Source of the DNA: CAYQQR01 sp964420035
Lineage (GTDB): Bacteria > Bacteroidota > Bacteroidia > Bacteroidales > SM23-62
Reading direction: 5' to 3'
DNA length: 64,000 nt
Assembly (NCBI GenBank): GCA_964420035.1
Contig: CAYQQR010000018.1
Coordinates: 6,018-70,017 of the forward strand
Both the position numbers and the translations under genes were made by a program. This document shows positions 16,876 to 25,949 of this stretch, one piece after another. The stretch's first letter is position 1. Every line of letters starts with the position of its first letter. A model generated the notes under the pieces. The model was not told the DNA's origin. It saw nothing but the letters and a program-made list of their open reading frames with translations, and ran no database searches.

Positions 16876-18708
16876 TTAGTTTTTCGCCCTTCTTGCAAGG
16901 ACGATCCAATCATCATCCGGTCTTTCCGGGGGTTGTCCCGGGAACACCTCTCTGCCTCCCTGCAGGATCGGGATTGTCCCCTCCTGCAGTGATCCCCCGT
17001 TTTTCGGATCGAACCACCTGACCTCAAATTCACCATTGACCCCGCCCAGATCCAGGGTGGTCCGGTCCCCCTGAACCAGATACATCACATAGATCTCTCC
17101 CGGCAGGGCAAAACAAAATGCCTGTTCCGATGAAGTCAGTTCATCATGGTTTTCCATCTTCCGGAAGGGAAGATATTCATAGAAAAACTCCCGGGCGATG
17201 CGGGTTTGCTCCCACATATTCTCCCGGCCGCGGAAGTCTTCACAGGTCATGTCATTGTCGGGGTACCTGTATCCGAAATACCATTCCGCCCCGCCTCCAC
17301 CGGCCAGCAGGTTCCCCCACAGGGCATGATAGCGCACCGCATCATGACCCGGATCGACGGAATCCGGTACCACGCCATGGCTGGCCGGACCGATCTCGTC
17401 GAGGAATGCCACCCATTGCTTTCCTGAATCAGCAGAATGCTGGATCCAGTGCTTGGTCCATTCGTGAACATTTCCGATAGATCCAATTTGCATCGACGGC
17501 CCGTCAATATGCTGAAAACCCAGAAGGGGATTGATTATTTCCGTCATGCTCTCCCAATTGGAATGGGTATGAATACTTACAAAATTCCGGTAAGGATCAT
17601 TTTCTTTAATATAGGCAGCCATATCTTTCCTTTGCCGGTCTGTCTGACCTATGGGTGACCAGCGGGTAGGGCCGTTCTCCTCCCCCAGGTTCCAGGTGAG
17701 TGCCAGGTGGTGACCGAAACGGGCAATCAACTCGCGGTAGTAAAGTTTACGCTGGGTATGGGTATAGCCTATATCCAGAAGGTTTTCATTCTCTGTTTCC
17801 TGGGTTACAAAATGAAGCATGATCCCCTTGCCCTGAGCATGGTCGAAGACAATCTCCCACTGGTCCAGCTTGGAACAATCGAAACGGTAACGCTCTTCCT
17901 TGCGGTTCCATGGCCAGGTGTCCTTTCCATCCCCGTGAATGTTCATCGTGAGAAAATAAACAGAATTGACCATTTTGGAAGAGAGATAGTTCAGTGCCCC
18001 GATCAGGTTCTTTCCTTTACCATCCATCCAGGTTGGATCCCCCTCCTGCCAGTCGGCTGCATGGGGTTCATAATAATGCAAACGGTCGTCCCGGATGTTA
18101 TCCCCGGGTCGGTGTACCGTTTTTTCAGGTGCATAAGTCTGGTCGAAACCGGCAAAGGCCAGGAGGTTTTCCGGACTGTCAGCTCCACCTTTCAGATAGT
18201 ATTTCCTGCTTTCACTGAATTGCAAATACCGTTCCCCTACATAGTTCAGCCGTCCATGTGCCCTGAAGTCCGGACTTTTTTTATCCGATGCACTTACCTC
18301 GAAACTCCCTTCCAGGCCGTCAAAAGAAATACTTTCCCCGGCACCGGGTTCCTCAGACAGAGCGATATTGTGGCCGTCCCGGAAAGAGGCTTTCCATTTC
18401 CATTCTCCCTCCAAAATGGGCCTGAAGCGGACCTTCCAGATATTGCCCACATTGGCTCCGGTATGAGCGGCATTGCCGTCAGCAGCATAAAAACCGGGTA
18501 GGGTCAGACTGGTATCGGCATGGGTAAAGGTCACATCAAGACGGTAATCCAGGAAGGGGTTCACCCGGTCGTACTCGGAGGTTTCGGGACCCGGAAAACT
18601 AATTGTGATCTTGTGGTGGGTCATAAATTCTCCGTCAATGCTTAACTCGTTGGAGGACGAGCAGGAGAAAAGGATTGCCGAAATAAGAAGAATTACAAGT
18701 GATCGCAT
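16876..18708 (-). CDS. DUF5060 glycoside-hydrolase-like lipoprotein
   Basis: A 610-residue lipoprotein (signal ending LFSC, Cys16). Residues 25-130 are a DUF5060 beta-sandwich (FLDYRLDVTF, KVRFRPILEGEWKWKASF). Residues 150-500 form a barrel like the DUF4038/apiosidase group, with LTWNLGEENGPTRWS and FLDEIGPASHG carrying candidate catalytic Glu/Asp residues. The last 90 residues resemble the putative collagen-binding domain often found behind these barrels (YVMYLVQGDRTTLDLGG). This layout is typical of enzymes cutting plant or algal side-chain sugars; the substrate is not shown. The start is the ATG giving the lipoprotein signal. Confidence 0.78.
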   Translation of the reverse strand: MRSLVILLISAILFSCSSSNELSIDGEFMTHHKITISFPGPETSEYDRVNPFLDYRLDVTFTHADTSLTLPGFYAADGNAAHTGANVGNIWKVRFRPILEGEWKWKASFRDGHNIALSEEPGAGESISFDGLEGSFEVSASDKKSPDFRAHGRLNYVGERYLQFSESRKYYLKGGADSPENLLAFAGFDQTYAPEKTVHRPGDNIRDDRLHYYEPHAADWQEGDPTWMDGKGKNLIGALNYLSSKMVNSVYFLTMNIHGDGKDTWPWNRKEERYRFDCSKLDQWEIVFDHAQGKGIMLHFVTQETENENLLDIGYTHTQRKLYYRELIARFGHHLALTWNLGEENGPTRWSPIGQTDRQRKDMAAYIKENDPYRNFVSIHTHSNWESMTEIINPLLGFQHIDGPSMQIGSIGNVHEWTKHWIQHSADSGKQWVAFLDEIGPASHGVVPDSVDPGHDAVRYHALWGNLLAGGGGAEWYFGYRYPDNDMTCEDFRGRENMWEQTRIAREFFYEYLPFRKMENHDELTSSEQAFCFALPGEIYVMYLVQGDRTTLDLGGVNGEFEVRWFDPKNGGSLQEGTIPILQGGREVFPGQPPERPDDDWIVLARRAKN

Positions 18709-18783
18709 GTTTTAGGATTTAAAATATTTTACATTTTACATCTTTAATCTTCAATCCCTGCCTGCCGTCAGGCAGGTTTAATC
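18709..18783. repeat. Heptamer array plus CCTGCC hairpin
   Basis: Units in 7-bp register from 18709: GTTTTAG, GATTTAA, AATATTT, TACATTT, TACATCT, TTAATCT, TCAATCC. They are followed by the perfect hairpin CCTGCC-GTCA-GGCAGG (18761-18776) and TTTAATC. The array fills almost the whole gap between the HAD gene stop and the DUF5060 start. Confidence 0.7.
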
Positions 18784-18790
18784 TTTCATT

Positions 18791-19489
18791 TCAGAGATCT
18801 TGTTGTTCGAGGTTGAGGATAGTGACCAGGGATTTAAGATCGGGGACCTCCAGGTCGGGGAATTCGCCGGGATCGGTACGCACCTCTTCACCATAGCGGT
18901 TTACCCAAACGGTTTGAATGCCCATTGACTTGGCGGGTCTTATATCGTGGTAGATGCTCTGCGCCACATGCAGCCATTGCCCGGGTTGGCATTCGAACTG
19001 TTCCTGAGCTTCCCGGAAGTGAACCGGGGCAGGTTTGTAGGATTTTACCTCCTCGGATGTGATCACCCTGTCAAATTTTGTATTTAACTCTATTGCCGTT
19101 TCCCGGAACAGGTCTTCATCAATATTGGACAGAATGTTTAAACTGTAATTTTCACTCAATTGTGACAAAGCTTCCCGGGTATCGGGAAAGGGCTTCCACG
19201 CGGGCAATGATTGAAGGATACATTCCCGGTCCCCGGCGACGAAATTCACGCTCAGTTTTTTACCTATATAATCCATGGTTTCCATCAAAATATCGGCATA
19301 ACTGCGATATTTACCGGAGATCAGCTCGCGGTCGGCTCCTGCAAAGATCTCGAAAACCTCTTCTTCCGAAAGATCGAGGTTGTAATCGTCCATCAGGGGC
19401 ATCAGGGCATCAGTCACCCCTTTTTTCCAGTCTATCAGGGTGCCGTAACAATCGAAACTCAGGTGGGTGATGTTGGTGTAGTCGGTCAT
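18791..19489 (-). CDS. HAD hydrolase, haloacid dehalogenase type II-like
   Basis: A 232-residue HAD-superfamily protein. Motif I SFDCYGTLIDW places the nucleophile at Asp13; motif II ILSNIDEDLF contains the Ser; motif III has Lys in EEVKSYKPAPVHF; the motif IV region is HVAQSIYHDIRPAKSMG. The closest group is the type II haloacid dehalogenase-like subfamily, members of which act on small phosphate esters or 2-haloacids. It lies in a carbohydrate gene block, so a sugar phosphatase role is as likely as dehalogenation. It stands alone between two repeat-filled gaps. Confidence 0.82.
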   Translation of the reverse strand: MTDYTNITHLSFDCYGTLIDWKKGVTDALMPLMDDYNLDLSEEEVFEIFAGADRELISGKYRSYADILMETMDYIGKKLSVNFVAGDRECILQSLPAWKPFPDTREALSQLSENYSLNILSNIDEDLFRETAIELNTKFDRVITSEEVKSYKPAPVHFREAQEQFECQPGQWLHVAQSIYHDIRPAKSMGIQTVWVNRYGEEVRTDPGEFPDLEVPDLKSLVTILNLEQQDL

Positions 19490-19506
19490 GGGTTTAAATA
19501 TAATAA

Positions 19507-19562
19507 ATTACGGATTGCGGAATAATTAAAGATGAAAAATGTAAAATGTAAAATTGGGTGTG
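19507..19562. repeat. Eight-unit mixed heptamer array
   Basis: Units in exact 7-bp register though the sequence drifts: ATTACGG, ATTGCGG, AATAATT, AAAGATG, AAAAATG, TAAAATG, TAAAATT, GGGTGTG. The register is kept across three different word families, which is hard to explain by simple slippage of one unit. Confidence 0.8.
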
Positions 19563-19590
19563 GGTGTGAGTAAAGGGCATGAAGAATCTT

Positions 19591-19625
19591 CCATTTTTCA
19601 TTTTCCATTTTCCATTTTACATTAC
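19591..19625. repeat. CCATTTT heptamer array over the GH63-like stop
   Basis: Units CCATTTT, TCATTTT, CCATTTT, CCATTTT, ACATTAC in exact register. The last unit contains the stop codon (TTA at 19622-19624) of the minus-strand glycosidase gene. The array is roughly complementary to the AAAATG units at 19528-19555, so the spacer could fold. Confidence 0.85.
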
Positions 19626-21391
19626 CGAAGGTACTCGTGGGCGAGGATGAGGAAGACGCTGGCGGTCCAGGTATAAGCCGGGTCGCGTAGGCTTTCCCCG
19701 GTAAGTGCATTGAAATTCTCACCAAAACCGTTCTCAAGGCACATATCGCAGAAACGGCGGGCAGCTTCTTCAGCTTTTTCCGTTTCCCCGCAAGCGTTCA
19801 GTCCGTCCACGATGATCATGGTGGTGGGCGCCCAAATGGGTCCGCGCCAGTAACCGTCGGCCTGGTACAGTGGACTTTCGGGGTGCTCGGTTGCCGGACC
19901 GTGGTCAGTGACTATACCGGAAGTCCAGAGATCCTCAACCATGGTTTCCCTGATATCAGAGGGCAGCCTGTCACCCAGCACCAGGGGCAGGAAGCGCATC
20001 AGGCTGTTACTCTCTTTAACAGTTACGCCATCGGTTTTCCGGATGATGAATTTTTCGCCGTCCCACAGTTCGTCAATCAGTTTTTTTTGTAAGCGCATTG
20101 CGGATTCAGCCCAGAGATCCGCTTCAACGTAAAATCCGATCCTTTCCGCAACTTCGGCAATGGCTTCCATCTGGATGACCAGGTAGGCAGCCAGATCGGG
20201 TCCTTCAACAGGACAGCCTGCATCGAAGGGGGTAGCATTATCCCAACCGGAGTCATTTCCATAGAAATACTCAGGCAACCCGTTCCCATCGGTATCCCTG
20301 TATTTAAACCAATAATCGGTCCAGGCAATGAGCGGCTCATAGATCTCCTCCATACGTTCCTGGGTTGCATAGTCTTCCTTTTCCAGCATTTTCAGCAAGG
20401 CCCAACCGTGTATGGGAGGTTTAACATAACCAAAGCTGGCATCATAATCGGTATAATGATCGGGAAGGGCCCCGCTGGGTTCCTGCTCATCGAACAGGAC
20501 CATGAACTGATCCCATGACAGACCGGGCAGCTTGTAGGAGAGTGCCATGGCATTGTAACAATGGTCCCAGCTCCATACGGCATGCATCCAGTTCTTCGAC
20601 ATGAGCATGGTTTTTCTTTTGATCAGTCCGCGCGGATCCACGATGGAACTGCGGTTAATAAAGGCAGCATATTCCCATGGTTCCCTGTATTTTTCCGGTG
20701 CTTCCGGCATGGCTTTCAACCAGTCCATATAGCTATTCACCACATCCTGCCGGCACTCTCCGAACGGATACTCAGGATCGGCCGGTTCCCAGCCACTATA
20801 GAAATTTTCAATCATTACCGAACAAAAGCCGTCTGCAGGCAAAATTTCAAGGGTCATGTATGGCGACCCCCGGTTGGTCAGTCCGAGCGGAACCAACGTT
20901 CCGTCCATGCCGGTTTGGCCCTGCATCACCGTAACCACGTAATGGGGATAGCCTCCCATATGGAAGATCCATTGGTTCTTTTTTATCGGCATGAGATGGG
21001 TGCTTTGATCATAAGCCGTCAAGGCCAACCGTACCCCCAGTCCGTGACCCTGCATTCTTAATGTATTGGCATCCTGGTAAATGATCTCAACCCGTTCCCG
21101 GTCCACCTGCATTTGTATCATTTCAGGATTGGCGGTATACGTTGCCTGTGCCTTTTTACCATTTTTCAGGGCTTCGATCCTGAAAACGCCGTCCCGGTTC
21201 CATAATCTTCGTCCGTTCAGATCATGGATATACAAACCCGGCTCTGCATCCTGATCATAATAGGTCCTGGTAGACAAGGCAAACCAGGAACCCGGGTGGG
21301 AAAAAGGGATCTTATTCAGATCGATGTCAATATTCTGGGCCCGGGCCGGCATGATGATCGATAAGACAATGAATATTGCTATGGATTTCAT
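19622..21391 (-). CDS. GH63/MGH1-like exported glycosidase
   Basis: A 589-residue exported protein: signal peptide MKSIAIFIVLSIIMPARA, a N-terminal beta-sandwich to about 230, then an (alpha/alpha)6 barrel. Barrel blocks include HAVWSWDHCYNAMAL, PPIHGWALLKMLE, the GWDNATPFD motif (candidate catalytic Asp), QADGYWRGPIWAPTT and the closing FNALTGESLRDPAYTWTASVF. This matches the MGH1-like/GH63 group (mannosylglycerate hydrolase, trehalase-like alpha-glycosidases). Substrate unknown. It lies between the HAD gene and the sulfatase gene on the same strand. Confidence 0.8.
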   Translation of the reverse strand: MKSIAIFIVLSIIMPARAQNIDIDLNKIPFSHPGSWFALSTRTYYDQDAEPGLYIHDLNGRRLWNRDGVFRIEALKNGKKAQATYTANPEMIQMQVDRERVEIIYQDANTLRMQGHGLGVRLALTAYDQSTHLMPIKKNQWIFHMGGYPHYVVTVMQGQTGMDGTLVPLGLTNRGSPYMTLEILPADGFCSVMIENFYSGWEPADPEYPFGECRQDVVNSYMDWLKAMPEAPEKYREPWEYAAFINRSSIVDPRGLIKRKTMLMSKNWMHAVWSWDHCYNAMALSYKLPGLSWDQFMVLFDEQEPSGALPDHYTDYDASFGYVKPPIHGWALLKMLEKEDYATQERMEEIYEPLIAWTDYWFKYRDTDGNGLPEYFYGNDSGWDNATPFDAGCPVEGPDLAAYLVIQMEAIAEVAERIGFYVEADLWAESAMRLQKKLIDELWDGEKFIIRKTDGVTVKESNSLMRFLPLVLGDRLPSDIRETMVEDLWTSGIVTDHGPATEHPESPLYQADGYWRGPIWAPTTMIIVDGLNACGETEKAEEAARRFCDMCLENGFGENFNALTGESLRDPAYTWTASVFLILAHEYLR

Positions 21392-21404
21392 TAGTTGGGG
21401 TTTT

Positions 21405-21465
21405 AAGGATTTAGGATTGCGGATTGTGCCTGCCGGCCGGCAGGCATAATTCGTAATCCGTAATT
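21405..21465. repeat. Two heptamer arrays around an 18-bp palindrome
   Basis: 21405-21425: AAGGATT, TAGGATT, GCGGATT. 21428-21445: perfect palindrome GCCTGCCGGCCGGCAGGC. 21445-21465: CATAATT, CGTAATC, CGTAATT, running into the stop codon of the sulfatase gene (TTA at 21464-21466). Confidence 0.85.
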
Positions 21466-23083
21466 ATTTTTTCACAATTTCCGAGTGTACATACCCGATC
21501 CTTATGGCTTGTGCCCGGAGGGTATGGCCTTCAGGAACCTCAACCGGTTCTGTATAGAGCAACCATCGTTCCCCGGGTTCGTCCTTATGGACCTGGTAAG
21601 CGATGGAGGCCCCTTCGGTGGGACAGGATATAACAATTCCATCCCCGGTTTCTTCAAACACAGGAGGTTCGGTCACCGGTTGGGTATCTCCTCCCCACAT
21701 TTGCCGGATGAGCTCTTTTTCGGGAATGGCTCCTTTATCCCCGTATTTTTCCTGCCATTCCTCAAGTGCGGTCCTCATTTCCTCCAGCTTGTCCGCGTAG
21801 GCCGGATCGTCAGCCAAATTATGGAATTCATAGGGATCCTCCCGGGTATCGTAAAGTTCTTCTTCAGGTTTGGTATCGCGCCACCACAAGGCCTGCAGCT
21901 CGTTGAATTTACCCAGGGAATCATATTCATACAGCACGTTCATCATGGGTATCTGTTTCCTGTAATTGATCTCCTGCACGAAGGGCTTTTCAGGGTAATA
22001 GTTTTTCAGGTACTTAAAATGTTTGTCACGTACCGCCCTGACCCGGTCATACTGTGCATCCATGCGGTCGCGGGCCCCGTAGATATACTTTCTCGGTTCT
22101 TCCTTTTGTGCCCCCAGAAATGCCTGTCCCTGCATATATTCCGGAATTTTTATGCCGGCAAGTGAAAGCACGGTGGGTGCAAAATCGACAAAACTCACCA
22201 GCTCATCAGTAATCGTTTTGGCCATGGCTTTGCCGGGAAACCGGATGATCAGGGGGATGCGCAGGCCCGAATCATAGAGTTCCCTTTTCTGCCTGGGAAG
22301 CATGCCCCCGTGATCGGAGTAGAAAAAGATAACCGTACTGTCCAGAAGTCCGTCTGCTTCAAGCCTGTTCAGTATTAAACCTACCTGGGCATCCATTTCC
22401 TTAATGTTGGAATACTTTCTGGCCACATCTCTTCTGACAACAGGATGTTCGGGATAGTAAGGCGGTATGGGAACTTTCCGTTCATCCACCAGGAGGGGTT
22501 CCCATCGCTGCGTCCAAACGCGGGATTCATGGGTGGTTATGAAGTTGATGATGGCAAAGAAGGGCATGCCCTCCGGACGCTTATACCAGTAGGCATCAAA
22601 ATCACGCTCGTCCCAGGCCGTAACGGGCGGTTCAAACTGGTAATCCGTTTTCTGATTGTTGGTACAATAATAGCCGGCTGCCCTCAGAAATTCGCTGAAA
22701 CACCTGACTTCAGGGGGAAGCACCGTTCCATAGTTTGGCAGACCTTCTACCAGGTTGCTGGTGGTACGCATATTATGACCCCCGGTGGAGGTAGGATACA
22801 TGCCGGTAATGATGGCATGGCGGCTGGGTGCGCAAACCCCGGCTATCGAATAGGCATTTGTATAAAGAACACCCTCCGCTGCGAGTCGATCGATGTGGGG
22901 TGTTTGGATCGCGGTATCGCCGTAACAGCCCAGGGTTGGGGTAATATCCTCACAGGTAATCCACAGGATGTTGGGTTGGAAAGGAGGATCGGCCGGATCG
23001 AATTCCCTGCTTCTGGTTCCAGGCTCCTGGCAACCCGGTACCCCGGCTGCCAGTATGGTGGTTGCTAGTAATAAACGGTTCAT
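21464..23083 (-). CDS. Sulfatase, type I, lipoprotein
   Basis: A 539-residue S1 sulfatase. The formylglycine motif CAPSR begins at Cys84 in SIAGVCAPSRHAIITGMYP, a Cys-type site matured by an anaerobic or aerobic formylglycine system that is not in this window. Metal-site residues are seen in ITCEDITPT (E45, D46) and YSDHGGMLPRQKRELYD. The N-terminus ends a lipoprotein-like signal at Cys18. The family removes sulfate esters or sulfamates from glycans; next to a GH63-like and a DUF5060 enzyme this points to a sulfated polysaccharide or glycosaminoglycan. Confidence 0.9.
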   Translation of the reverse strand: MNRLLLATTILAAGVPGCQEPGTRSREFDPADPPFQPNILWITCEDITPTLGCYGDTAIQTPHIDRLAAEGVLYTNAYSIAGVCAPSRHAIITGMYPTSTGGHNMRTTSNLVEGLPNYGTVLPPEVRCFSEFLRAAGYYCTNNQKTDYQFEPPVTAWDERDFDAYWYKRPEGMPFFAIINFITTHESRVWTQRWEPLLVDERKVPIPPYYPEHPVVRRDVARKYSNIKEMDAQVGLILNRLEADGLLDSTVIFFYSDHGGMLPRQKRELYDSGLRIPLIIRFPGKAMAKTITDELVSFVDFAPTVLSLAGIKIPEYMQGQAFLGAQKEEPRKYIYGARDRMDAQYDRVRAVRDKHFKYLKNYYPEKPFVQEINYRKQIPMMNVLYEYDSLGKFNELQALWWRDTKPEEELYDTREDPYEFHNLADDPAYADKLEEMRTALEEWQEKYGDKGAIPEKELIRQMWGGDTQPVTEPPVFEETGDGIVISCPTEGASIAYQVHKDEPGERWLLYTEPVEVPEGHTLRAQAIRIGYVHSEIVKK

Positions 23084-23200
23084 GACCGCGGGTTTTGTTT
23101 ATGCATAAATATAACCATTTGATACCGGATTTAATAATGGGGATAACTTGTAAAAGTTTTCTAAATTTATGGTTCGACAAATCATTAACCTCCGGGAATC

Positions 23201-24130
23201 ATGAAAAACCGCAGAGATTTTATTCGTACCACAGGACTCTTCACGGCGGGCGCATTGATCGTTCCCCAGGTAGCCTGTAAATCCAAAACAGCCGGTGAAG
23301 CGGCGGGAGCTGCAGAAGGCTCGGAAGCAGTGACTTCCAAGGATATTGGTATCCAGATCTACACCCTCCGGGATCAAATAGAAGAAAGTCTGGAAAAAAC
23401 CCTTGAAAAAGTTTCGAAAATCGGGTACAAATGGATCGAAAGCTACGGGTATGAAAACAGAAAGATCCTTGGAAAGACACCCAGGGAATTCAAAGAACTG
23501 GTTGAAGGTCTGGGAATGACCCACCCCAGCGCCCATGCGGTCACGGAATTAAGTTCTGCAGAAGGAAAGGCTTCCGTGGAAGAGGCCATGAAGATCACCG
23601 CTGAAGATGTCAAAACCTCCGGTGTGGAATACCTGGTATATGCCTACCTGGAGGAAGAAGAAAGAGATGAACTGGACGACTACAAGCGGCATGCGGAATC
23701 CTTCAATAAGTTCGGCGAGATTTGCAGGTCCATGGACCTGCAGTTCTGCTTTCACAACCACGATTTTGACTTTAAAGATTTCGACGGGATAATCGCATTT
23801 TATTACTTACTTGAAAATACGGATCCTGAATTGGTAAAATTCGAACCCGATCTGTACTGGATCGTCAAGGCTGGATTCGACCCGTTGGAGGTATTCAAAA
23901 AGGCTCCCGGCAGGTTTCCCCTTTGGCACATAAAGGATATGGAACCCGGTGAAGAGCAATACTTCGCAGAGGTCGGCCAGGGCACCATCGAATTCGAACG
24001 GATCTTCGGACAAAAAGAACTGGCCGGCATGCGATACTTCTTTGTCGAGCAGGACGAAAGCCGCAGAAATCCCCTGGAATCCGTCGAGATGAGCTGGAAA
24101 TATCTGAACCGGGCGGAGTTTGTAGGATAG
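23201..24130 (+). CDS. Sugar phosphate isomerase/epimerase-family protein, Tat-like lipoprotein
   Basis: A 309-residue TIM-barrel protein of the xylose-isomerase-like AP endonuclease 2 superfamily. The N-terminus has a twin-arginine-like motif (RRDFIRTTGLF) and a lipobox VAC with Cys26, so it is probably exported folded. Barrel residues include GIQIYTLRDQ, FCFHNHDFDF (metal-binding His/Asp), LVKFEPDLYWIVKAG and FPLWHIKDM, with E/D/H residues suited to a divalent metal. Exported relatives in Bacteroidota are common in glycan loci, where they may epimerise or act as 3-keto-glycoside-related enzymes. It is the only plus-strand gene in this block. Confidence 0.82.
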   Translation: MKNRRDFIRTTGLFTAGALIVPQVACKSKTAGEAAGAAEGSEAVTSKDIGIQIYTLRDQIEESLEKTLEKVSKIGYKWIESYGYENRKILGKTPREFKELVEGLGMTHPSAHAVTELSSAEGKASVEEAMKITAEDVKTSGVEYLVYAYLEEEERDELDDYKRHAESFNKFGEICRSMDLQFCFHNHDFDFKDFDGIIAFYYLLENTDPELVKFEPDLYWIVKAGFDPLEVFKKAPGRFPLWHIKDMEPGEEQYFAEVGQGTIEFERIFGQKELAGMRYFFVEQDESRRNPLESVEMSWKYLNRAEFVG

Positions 24131-24151
24131 ATTGCGGATTGCGGATTACAT
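24131..24151. repeat. ATTGCGG array filling a 15-bp convergent gap
   Basis: ATTGCGG twice (24131-24144), then ATTACAT, which contains the stop codon of the M1 peptidase (TTA at 24146-24148). The array starts directly after the stop codon of the plus-strand isomerase gene, so it fills the whole gap. Confidence 0.85.
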
Positions 24152-25771
24152 GATTTTTAATGTGGCGGCGTAGAAATTCCTGTCCAGGTTGAATTTTTCA
24201 ATATCAAAGGGGGTTAGGTGTCTTTTCCATGTGGTTGTGGGGTAAAGCCATTGTTCCTTTTCGTTCAGCATGACCCTGACGGGCATTTTGAATCCCGGGA
24301 TGCAATTGTTCCAGCGGTAGAGTAAAAGGTTCCCGCTGATGCGGTATTCCAGGACCGGGACCCGTATGTCCCGCAGGTATTGATCGAAAAAATGATCCAG
24401 TTCCAGGTCCAGGTAATCTGCCATAAAAGATTCTATCTGTTCCGTACCGACGGTCCGGTGATAAAACTCCCTGTTGATGGCCCTGAACATGCCGTGCCAC
24501 AATGAATCATCCGCAACGATCTGCCTCAGGGTATGGAGCATGTTCCCGCCTTTATAATACATATCCTGGGAACCCGGCCGGTTCACATCATAATAACCGA
24601 TGATGGTTTCCCGGTTCTCAATATTCATCCGGGTTCCCAGCACATATTCCCGCCCGGCTTCCCTGCCGTAATGATATTCCAGGAAGAGGCTCTCTGAATA
24701 GTTGGTAAAGCTCTCATGGATCCACATATCGGCAATATCCTTATAGGTGATGCTGTTGGCGAACCATTCATGGCCCGATTCATGAACGATCATGAAATCA
24801 AATTTCATGCCCCAGCCGGTATGACTCAGATCGAAGCCGTCATAGCCGTTCTGATAACCGTTCCCATAGGTAATGGAACTCTGATGCTCCATGCCCAGGT
24901 AAGGAACCTCAACCAGCTTATAGCCATCTTCATAAAAAGGATAGGGACCGAACCAGTATTCGAAGGCTTCCAGCATCATGGGGACCTGCCGGAAATGTTT
25001 CTTCGCCTTTTTCAGATTGCCTTTCAGAACATAGTAATCGCAATCCAGGGGACCTTTTTCCCCGTGGTACACTTCGGAAAAATGTGCATAATCGGCAATA
25101 TTGACATTGACCACATAATTGCTGATGGGATTGCTCACGAACCAATGGAAGGTCCGGCTGCCATCATCATGCCGTTCAATTTCCCGTAACCGGCCGTTGG
25201 ACACATCCATCAGACCGGAGGGTACCTTCACACTGATCAGCATGCTGTCCGGTTCATCGTACATATGATCCTTGCAGGGCCACCATACACTGGCCCCCAG
25301 TTGCTGGCAAGCCGTGGCTACAAGGGGCTTCCCCCGGGGATCCTTACTCCAGATGAGTCCGCCGTCCCAGGGCGGGTTCTTCGCAACCTGCGGCTTGCCT
25401 CCGTAATAAACACGGATACTGTCGATGCTGCCAACGACCGGTTTCGGTCCGAATTCGATATAATAAACATTTCCATCCCTTATGAAATCGAGTGATTCAC
25501 CATAATGCATTACCTTCCTTATGGCCATCGGAAGCTGAAGGTCGATTTGCATGATCTTTTCGGATTGAAGCACCCTGAAGACGACCTTATTCGAACCTTC
25601 GATGGTACTGTCGGCAGGATTCACGGAAATATCCAGGTGATAATAGACCAGGTCCCACCATTCCCGTTCCGGGGTGATGGAACCCCGCAGGCTGTCCTGG
25701 CGGGAAAAGGGCTGCCCTTGAACTTTTGCGAATAATAACAGATTCAATATAAGTATTGGGACTATTTTCAT
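24146..25771 (-). CDS. M1-family zinc aminopeptidase
   Basis: A 541-residue M1 peptidase. The zinc site is complete: His330-Glu331-x2-His334 in HESGHEWF, then 18 residues to Glu353 in HESFTNYSE. The exopeptidase block is LGMEHQSS at 292-299, a variant of GAMEN. A signal peptide (MKIVPILILNLLLFAKVQG) shows export. The family trims N-terminal residues from peptides. At 541 residues it has the N-terminal sandwich, the catalytic domain and a short third part but no large C-terminal helical domain, as in many Bacteroidota members. The true start is the ATG at 25771. Confidence 0.9.
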   Translation of the reverse strand: MKIVPILILNLLLFAKVQGQPFSRQDSLRGSITPEREWWDLVYYHLDISVNPADSTIEGSNKVVFRVLQSEKIMQIDLQLPMAIRKVMHYGESLDFIRDGNVYYIEFGPKPVVGSIDSIRVYYGGKPQVAKNPPWDGGLIWSKDPRGKPLVATACQQLGASVWWPCKDHMYDEPDSMLISVKVPSGLMDVSNGRLREIERHDDGSRTFHWFVSNPISNYVVNVNIADYAHFSEVYHGEKGPLDCDYYVLKGNLKKAKKHFRQVPMMLEAFEYWFGPYPFYEDGYKLVEVPYLGMEHQSSITYGNGYQNGYDGFDLSHTGWGMKFDFMIVHESGHEWFANSITYKDIADMWIHESFTNYSESLFLEYHYGREAGREYVLGTRMNIENRETIIGYYDVNRPGSQDMYYKGGNMLHTLRQIVADDSLWHGMFRAINREFYHRTVGTEQIESFMADYLDLELDHFFDQYLRDIRVPVLEYRISGNLLLYRWNNCIPGFKMPVRVMLNEKEQWLYPTTTWKRHLTPFDIEKFNLDRNFYAATLKIM

Positions 25772-25787
25772 CGGATCAAAAATAGTA

Positions 25788-25836
25788 AATTCAGAATTCA
25801 GCCTGATAATTACGGATTACGGATTGCAGATTGAGC
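25788..25836. repeat. Seven-unit heptamer array
   Basis: Units in exact register: AATTCAG, AATTCAG, CCTGATA, ATTACGG, ATTACGG, ATTGCAG, ATTGAGC. It lies upstream of the M1 peptidase start. Confidence 0.85.
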
Positions 25837-25887
25837 ATGGGTGCCGGGCAAGAGTGTGTGTTTTAAGAGACGTTGAGACACACAGCA

Positions 25888-25921
25888 ACAGGCGAAGCCG
25901 AGGGACAGCGAAGCCGAAAAG
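25888..25921. repeat. GCGAAGCCGA words
   Basis: ACAGGCGAAGCCGAG (25888-25902) is the exact reverse complement of 4358-4372; a second, similar word (ACAGCGAAGCCGAAA) follows at once. This links the spacer to the 32-bp tandem repeat at 4.3 kb. Confidence 0.7.
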
Positions 25922-25949
25922 TTAAACAGTTGAGGAGTAAAAGAAATAT

